Positions 45,508 to 46,644 of a stretch of DNA of 46,644 nucleotides are shown here, piece after piece. The notes beneath the pieces were generated by a model. That model was not told the DNA's origin, searched no databases, and was given only the letters and a program-made list of their open reading frames with translations. The first letter of the stretch is position 1; every line of letters begins with the position of its first letter. Source of the DNA: Nanogingivalis sp963517825 (lineage in GTDB: Bacteria > Patescibacteriota > Saccharimonadia > Saccharimonadales > Saccharimonadaceae); the NCBI GenBank assembly GCA_963517825.1, contig CAUQGB010000005.1, forward strand, positions 1 through 46,644, written 5' to 3'. A program made the translations under genes and the position numbers.

Positions 45508-46644
45508 TTAAATTTTTTGTAAAAATTTATCAATAGCAATTTTATCTCGATTAATCAGAGCAATTCGCCCAGCAATCTCTCGCTCACCCATCTCGATTGC
45601 TCGAGTCAAGCTTGGGTCATTTTTTAGAGGTTCAAAGAAATCTTTAAATTCTTGAAGATGTTTATCAGTTCGTAAAATTACACCTGAATATCGCGGAAAA
45701 TCATTATAGCTCTTATCCCCATCAAACTTTTCCTCAATTAATTTCCAATTTTCACGCAACCATCTCCAAGCTAATTCCCAAATTTTTGAATTTCGAAGCA
45801 GATGAATATACCAGCTCAAAATATCTTGAGTACGAATTATATCATTTTTAAGCATTTTTTCAAGGAGCAATTCACCCGTTCGAATATTTTTAGTTGAAGT
45901 TAAAGCCACCATAATATCATCTCGATAATCAACATTTGGAGTATTCTTATAACTTTCGAGCATTTTTTGCACTAATTCTGGAGATTCTTCAAAACGAATC
46001 TTTACAGTTAAAATTAAGCTTCGAACTTCCGAATCAATATCTTCCATATTCAGCGATTTTTCGAAAATATCTAAAGCACCCGAGATCGCTTTTTCATTTT
46101 CAGCATAAATCATGTGTGCTAAAATTGAGCTACGTTTTTGAGTATCCTCTTCATCTTCGCCAGTTTTTTTAATAAATCCAAGTTTTTCAAATTCATTTTG
46201 GGCTAAATTACCAACAAATTTTTTCATTTTTTTCGAACTTTCAGAATCCTCATCAATAAAAATTTTTAATTCGCCAATCAAAAGACTAATCATATCCCAA
46301 ACTGTTAAAGAAGTTTCTTTGCCATAACTCTGTAAAGTTCGTAGCAACTCAACACTTGGAATTTCACCACCGCGTGAAAGCAAAGAACGCTCCTGCAGAA
46401 TTTGAAGGCGAGAAATTGTATCTAAATCACCATTTTGGACCTTTTCAAGCAAATTTTCGAAAAGATTTTGGCTGTAATTTGTAACAAAATGAGCAACATT
46501 TCCTTGATTTAGCTGAACAAAATCTGAATTTTTCTTACAAGTTAAATATTTCGAATCCATAATCTCAGGCAAATTATTTTGATTTGAGCCAAGTAGAATC
46601 GGCCAAATTCGACCATCATCTCTACCTTTACCAACAAAAAATCG
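45508..46644 (-). CDS. M1-family aminopeptidase, C-terminal part (start beyond window)
   Basis: 378 codons are open to the right edge; the first in-window residues are RFFVGKGRDDGRIWPILLGS. The visible part is the ERAP1_C-like all-helical domain: LTVWDMISLLIGELKIFIDE, LGFIKKTGEDEEDTQKRSSI, RYSGVILRTDKHLQEFKDFF and a terminal IALINRDKIAIDKFLQKI. A start codon inside the window (for example TTG at 46572) has no ribosome site, and the upstream codons continue the family pattern, so the true start lies outside. The catalytic HExxH domain is not in view, so activity cannot be judged. Proposed role: peptide scavenging. Confidence 0.8.
   Translation of the reverse strand, partial: RFFVGKGRDDGRIWPILLGSNQNNLPEIMDSKYLTCKKNSDFVQLNQGNVAHFVTNYSQNLFENLLEKVQNGDLDTISRLQILQERSLLSRGGEIPSVELLRTLQSYGKETSLTVWDMISLLIGELKIFIDEDSESSKKMKKFVGNLAQNEFEKLGFIKKTGEDEEDTQKRSSILAHMIYAENEKAISGALDIFEKSLNMEDIDSEVRSLILTVKIRFEESPELVQKMLESYKNTPNVDYRDDIMVALTSTKNIRTGELLLEKMLKNDIIRTQDILSWYIHLLRNSKIWELAWRWLRENWKLIEEKFDGDKSYNDFPRYSGVILRTDKHLQEFKDFFEPLKNDPSLTRAIEMGEREIAGRIALINRDKIAIDKFLQKI

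Noticed and set aside
1..46644. CRISPR array
   Set aside because: No spaced short repeats were seen anywhere, and no cas-like gene is present.
1..46644. Insertion sequence or transposase
   Set aside because: No DDE or HUH transposase motif and no terminal inverted repeat pair flanking a gene were found.
1..46644. Reassigned UGA codon as in Absconditabacteria or Gracilibacteria
   Set aside because: Conserved proteins contain no internal UGA, and UGA serves as a stop at 18851; the standard bacterial code fits.

Overview
The window reads as chromosomal DNA of an ultra-small Patescibacteria/CPR bacterium, most likely Candidatus Saccharibacteria (TM7). The basis is AT-rich DNA, the standard stop code (TGA is used as a stop), very short intergenic gaps, core proteins close to that lineage, and a surface gene set of sortase, Fem-type transferase and CAP protein without visible biosynthetic genes. 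This is lineage inference by eye; no database was searched. No tRNA or rRNA gene was recognised.

Layout. (1) 1-5.8 kb, all minus strand, is an accessory, phage-like block. It holds a truncated-at-the-edge Gln/Asn/Ala-rich giant protein, an AlbA_2/Schlafen-type protein, a PIN-domain toxin with a candidate 58-aa antitoxin, a coiled-coil structural-type protein, a membrane-anchored CAP protein and a DUF3761 remnant. (2) 5.9-10.0 kb is the end of the ribosomal super-operon, transcribed infA-rpmJ-rpsM-rpsK-rpsD-rpoA-rplQ-rplM-rpsI. (3) 10.0-20.0 kb holds a HAD phosphatase, a secY-sortase operon, uppP, tuf, a SufS-like plus DsbA-like redox operon, three lineage-specific small or unknown genes, and a FemX-like transferase. 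(4) 20.0-31.3 kb holds an HU-like gene remnant, fusA, rnhA with a DUF3592 gene, rpoC and rpoB. (5) 31.3-42.6 kb holds two small unknown genes, the CIRCE-controlled clpC-clpP operon, ogt, a galU-like gene, nusA, recG and RNase J. (6) 42.6-46.6 kb holds two unknown genes, a CobW-type GTPase and the C-terminal part of an M1 aminopeptidase. Only the 200-aa secreted protein, ogt and cobW lie on the plus strand.

Regulation is unusually legible. Nearly every transcription unit has a TTGACT-like -35, a 17-bp spacer, a TATAAT/TAAAAT/TAGAAT -10 (often extended, TGn), and an intrinsic terminator. Promoters fall into two classes. Many (AlbA_2, CAP, secY, uppP, clpC, recG, femX, cobW, ogt, infA) put the -10 only 6-12 nt before the start codon and so predict leaderless or near-leaderless mRNAs. 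Others (tuf, fusA, rpoBC, nusA, rnj, galU) have long leaders with hairpins, including attenuator-like arrangements before nusA and before the phage-like gene at the left edge.

Other points worth a look are the loss of the zinc-ligand cysteines in RpoC, with Cys-free forms of L36, S4 and EF-Tu beside a CobW metallochaperone-type GTPase; strong over-use of the palindrome TTCGAA in the chromosomal part and its absence in the phage-like part; and a tRNA-3'-end-like fragment near the phage/chromosome boundary.
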